Assembly (NCBI GenBank): GCA_946887155.1
Contig: CAMPKM010000111.1
Span: 1-8,156 of the forward strand
DNA length: 8,156 bases
DNA from: an uncultured Gemmatimonadota bacterium
Lineage (GTDB): Bacteria > Gemmatimonadota > Gemmatimonadetes > Gemmatimonadales > Gemmatimonadaceae
Reading direction: 5' to 3'
Within the stretch, counting starts at the first letter, position 1. The number at the start of each line of letters is the position of its first letter. The position numbers were made by a program, and so were the translations under genes. Positions 6,763 through 8,156 of the stretch are shown here, piece by piece. The notes beneath the pieces were generated by a model. The model was given only the letters and a program-made list of their open reading frames with translations. It was not told the DNA's origin and did no database searches.

Positions 6763-7469
6763 CAGGACACGGGAGTCGCATAACGAGCCGGATCGGTCAT
6801 CCCCGCCTCGGCAAATCCCTTCAACCGCAACTGGCACGCATCGCAGCGGCCGCAGGCCGCGCCATCGGGTGCCGGATCGTAACAGCTCGTGGTCTCGGCG
6901 TAGTCCACGCCTAACGCCGTTCCCAGTTCGATGATCTCCCGCTTGGACATCCGGATCAGTGGCGCGTGGATCACCAGCCGGTGACCCTCCACGGCAGCCC
7001 GCGTGGCGAGGTTCGCCATCCGCTCGAACGACTCGATGTACTCGGGCCGGCAGTCGGGGTACCCGGAATAGTCGAGTGAATTCACGCCGATGAACACGTC
7101 GCTGGCGCCAATGACTTCAGCCCAGGCCATCGCATACGACAGGAAAAGCGTGTTGCGGCCGGGGACATACGTGATCGGGATCTCCAGCGCGTCGACGTCC
7201 CGATCTTTCGGAATCTCACCTTGCCCCGTCAGCGCTGAACCACCGAACGCACTCAGGTCGATATCGAGGATGACGTGTTTGGCCGCGCCAAAGCGTTCCG
7301 CCGCGCGTGTGGCGGCCCGCACCTCATGCTCGTGCCGCTGCCCGTACCGGAAGGAAAGCGCGTAAACCACGAATCCCTGCTTCACGGCGTGCGCCAGCAG
7401 GGTGGTGGAGTCGAGACCGCCACTCAAGAGCAGGATGGCGGGGCGGGGAGGAGCGTCGTTTTCGGTCAC
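6762..7469 (-). CDS. queC: 7-cyano-7-deazaguanine (preQ0) synthase (QueC)
   Basis: Starting at GTG 7469 this is a 235-residue enzyme, matching the usual length of about 230. It uses ATP and ammonia to turn 7-carboxy-7-deazaguanine into preQ0. The ATP PP-loop is SGGLDST (16-22), YVPGRN (101-106) is a family motif, and [15 protein letters not shown] (130-144) is typical. A zinc site is formed by Cys196, Cys206, Cys209 and Cys212. An in-frame ATG at 7520 would add 17 residues, but the first six (MGSDPI) are just the translation of a palindromic repeat, so the GTG is preferred; its ribosome site is not obvious. It is the first gene of the operon, and queE starts within its stop codon. Confidence 0.95.
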   Translation of the reverse strand: MTENDAPPRPAILLLSGGLDSTTLLAHAVKQGFVVYALSFRYGQRHEHEVRAATRAAERFGAAKHVILDIDLSAFGGSALTGQGEIPKDRDVDALEIPITYVPGRNTLFLSYAMAWAEVIGASDVFIGVNSLDYSGYPDCRPEYIESFERMANLATRAAVEGHRLVIHAPLIRMSKREIIELGTALGVDYAETTSCYDPAPDGAACGRCDACQLRLKGFAEAGMTDPARYATPVS

Positions 7470-7485
7470 ACCGCAAGATGCGGTG
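7469..7485. promoter_or_regulatory. Hairpin covering the queC start codon
   Basis: CACCGCA (7469-7475) and TGCGGTG (7479-7485) form a perfect 7-bp stem with a three-base loop. On the minus strand the last arm ends with the proposed GTG start codon of queC, so the folded RNA would hide the start. No preQ1 riboswitch-like pseudoknot elements were recognised around it. Confidence 0.4.
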
Positions 7486-7501
7486 CGAGAGGGACCGCGC
7501 A

Positions 7502-7522
7502 AAATGGGGTCTGACCCCATTT
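7502..7522. repeat. 21-bp perfect palindrome, terminator-like, between chemoreceptor gene and queC
   Basis: The arms AAATGGGGTC (7502-7511) and GACCCCATTT (7513-7522) are perfect reverse complements around a central T. It lies three bases beyond the chemoreceptor stop codon. On the minus strand the stem is followed by a short T-run (ATTTTG), so it can act as an intrinsic terminator for that gene. A degenerate copy occurs at 4739-4754, which argues for a dispersed genomic repeat rather than a one-off terminator. Confidence 0.8.
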
Positions 7523-7525
7523 CCG

Positions 7526-8156
7526 CTAACCCTTGAGCGTTCCCACCAGCTCCCGGAGCTGTTCCGAACCGTGCATGAGCTGCGTCGAGGCCGAACTCAT
7601 CTGCTCGCAGGCGGCGCTCTGCTCCTGGGTTGCGGCGCTGACCTGCTGCGCGGCGGCGGCGTGGCCTTCAGCGGTACGCGCAATCGACTGCACGCCCTCG
7701 GCGGCGGTCGCCACGATCGCCGCGTTCCGCTCAGCGCGCATGGCGACGTCGCCGGCGGCGGTGCGGGTTCGTTCCGCCGCGGACGTGATGGCGTCGAGCG
7801 CCGAGTCGATGTTGCGCGAGACCGTTTCGATCTCACCGACATTGGCGACGCCGGCTTCCATGGCGCGCGTGGTCGATGAAACCCGGGCGGTCACCTGCTG
7901 TGTGAGCTGCACCACGTCTTCCGCGGCCAGTTGCGCCTGCTCGGCGAGCTTGCGGACTTCGTCGGCCACCACGGCAAATCCCCGGCCCGCATTCCCCGCG
8001 CGGGCCGCCTCGATGGCGGCGTTGAGCGCCAGGAGGTCCGTCTGCTCGGCAATCCGGCTGACGGTGGCCACGAACCGGTTGATGTCCTCGGCCGTGCTGT
8101 TGAGCGCAACCACTTCACGGGCCGCGTCCTGGACGGTGTTGCGCACCGATCCCAGG
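7526..8156 (-). CDS. Methyl-accepting chemotaxis protein, C-terminal part (partial)
   Basis: The window holds the last 209 residues of a chemoreceptor whose 5' part lies beyond the right edge; the frame is open to the final base. A GTG at 8146 is internal and not a credible start. The conserved hairpin tip that contacts CheA and CheW is clear: [14 protein letters not shown] followed by [16 protein letters not shown] (visible residues about 41-72). Long Ala/Glu/Gln-rich coiled-coil helices on both sides carry likely methylation positions. No membrane segment or ligand domain is in view. The protein ends in LVGTLKG without the NWETF-type tail that tethers CheR and CheB in some receptors. It is on the same strand as queC and ends 56 bases before its GTG start, separated by the palindrome. 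Confidence 0.93.
   Translation of the reverse strand, partial: LGSVRNTVQDAAREVVALNSTAEDINRFVATVSRIAEQTDLLALNAAIEAARAGNAGRGFAVVADEVRKLAEQAQLAAEDVVQLTQQVTARVSSTTRAMEAGVANVGEIETVSRNIDSALDAITSAAERTRTAAGDVAMRAERNAAIVATAAEGVQSIARTAEGHAAAAQQVSAATQEQSAACEQMSSASTQLMHGSEQLRELVGTLKG

Noticed and set aside
5995..6783. Plus-strand open frame of 262 codons opposite queD/queE
   Set aside because: It is antisense to two clearly identified enzymes, has an Arg-rich shadow composition and crosses two gene boundaries.
7470..7525. Possible preQ1 riboswitch ahead of queC
   Set aside because: The short gap is taken up by a palindrome and a small hairpin. I could not find the A-rich tail and pseudoknot pattern of preQ1 riboswitches.

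Overview
The window is about 8.2 kb of high-GC bacterial chromosome. It is densely packed with ordinary-looking genes, nearly all on the minus strand. The mix suggests a soil-type, Gram-negative-envelope bacterium: a MacA/HlyD-type efflux adaptor with a LolD/MacB-type ATPase, a Tat-exported Gfo/Idh/MocA oxidoreductase beside a secreted DUF1080 protein, preQ0 biosynthesis genes and a chemoreceptor. Together with short tandem repeats in the intergenic gaps, this makes me favour an Acidobacteriota relative (Vicinamibacteria-like). That assignment is inference and no marker gene is present to prove it.

Layout from left to right. Positions 47-2124 hold, in transcription order on the minus strand, a HlyD/MacA-family adaptor and then an ABC ATPase. 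The permease they need is not in the window and probably lies beyond the left edge. Positions 2312-4662 hold, again on the minus strand, a Tat-signal Gfo/Idh/MocA oxidoreductase and then a Sec-signal DUF1080 (3-keto-disaccharide hydrolase family) protein. Both appear exported and they may act in sequence on 3-keto-glycosides. A 208-bp divergent gap separates this pair from the only plus-strand gene (4871-5728), an orphan regulator with a degenerate receiver-like front half and an AraC-like helix-turn-helix tail.

That regulator converges on a compact preQ0 (7-cyano-7-deazaguanine) operon on the minus strand, transcribed queC, queE, queD (7469 down to 5751). queC and queE overlap by one base and queE and queD are 28 bases apart. 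Together they convert 7,8-dihydroneopterin triphosphate to preQ0, the precursor of queuosine in tRNA. The GTP cyclohydrolase (folE) and the later steps (queF, tgt) are not present here. At the right edge is the C-terminal part of a methyl-accepting chemotaxis protein, cut by the window end.

The main non-coding interest is a set of repeats. There is a 21-bp perfect palindrome (7502-7522) between the chemoreceptor and queC, which produces a spurious MGSDPI N-terminus if queC is started at its ATG. A degenerate copy occurs at 4739-4754. There is a block of heptamer and octamer tandem repeats at 3052-3120, and a cluster of AGTCC/GGACT words at 769-837. I found no CRISPR array, RNA gene, insertion sequence or clear new defence or biosynthetic system.
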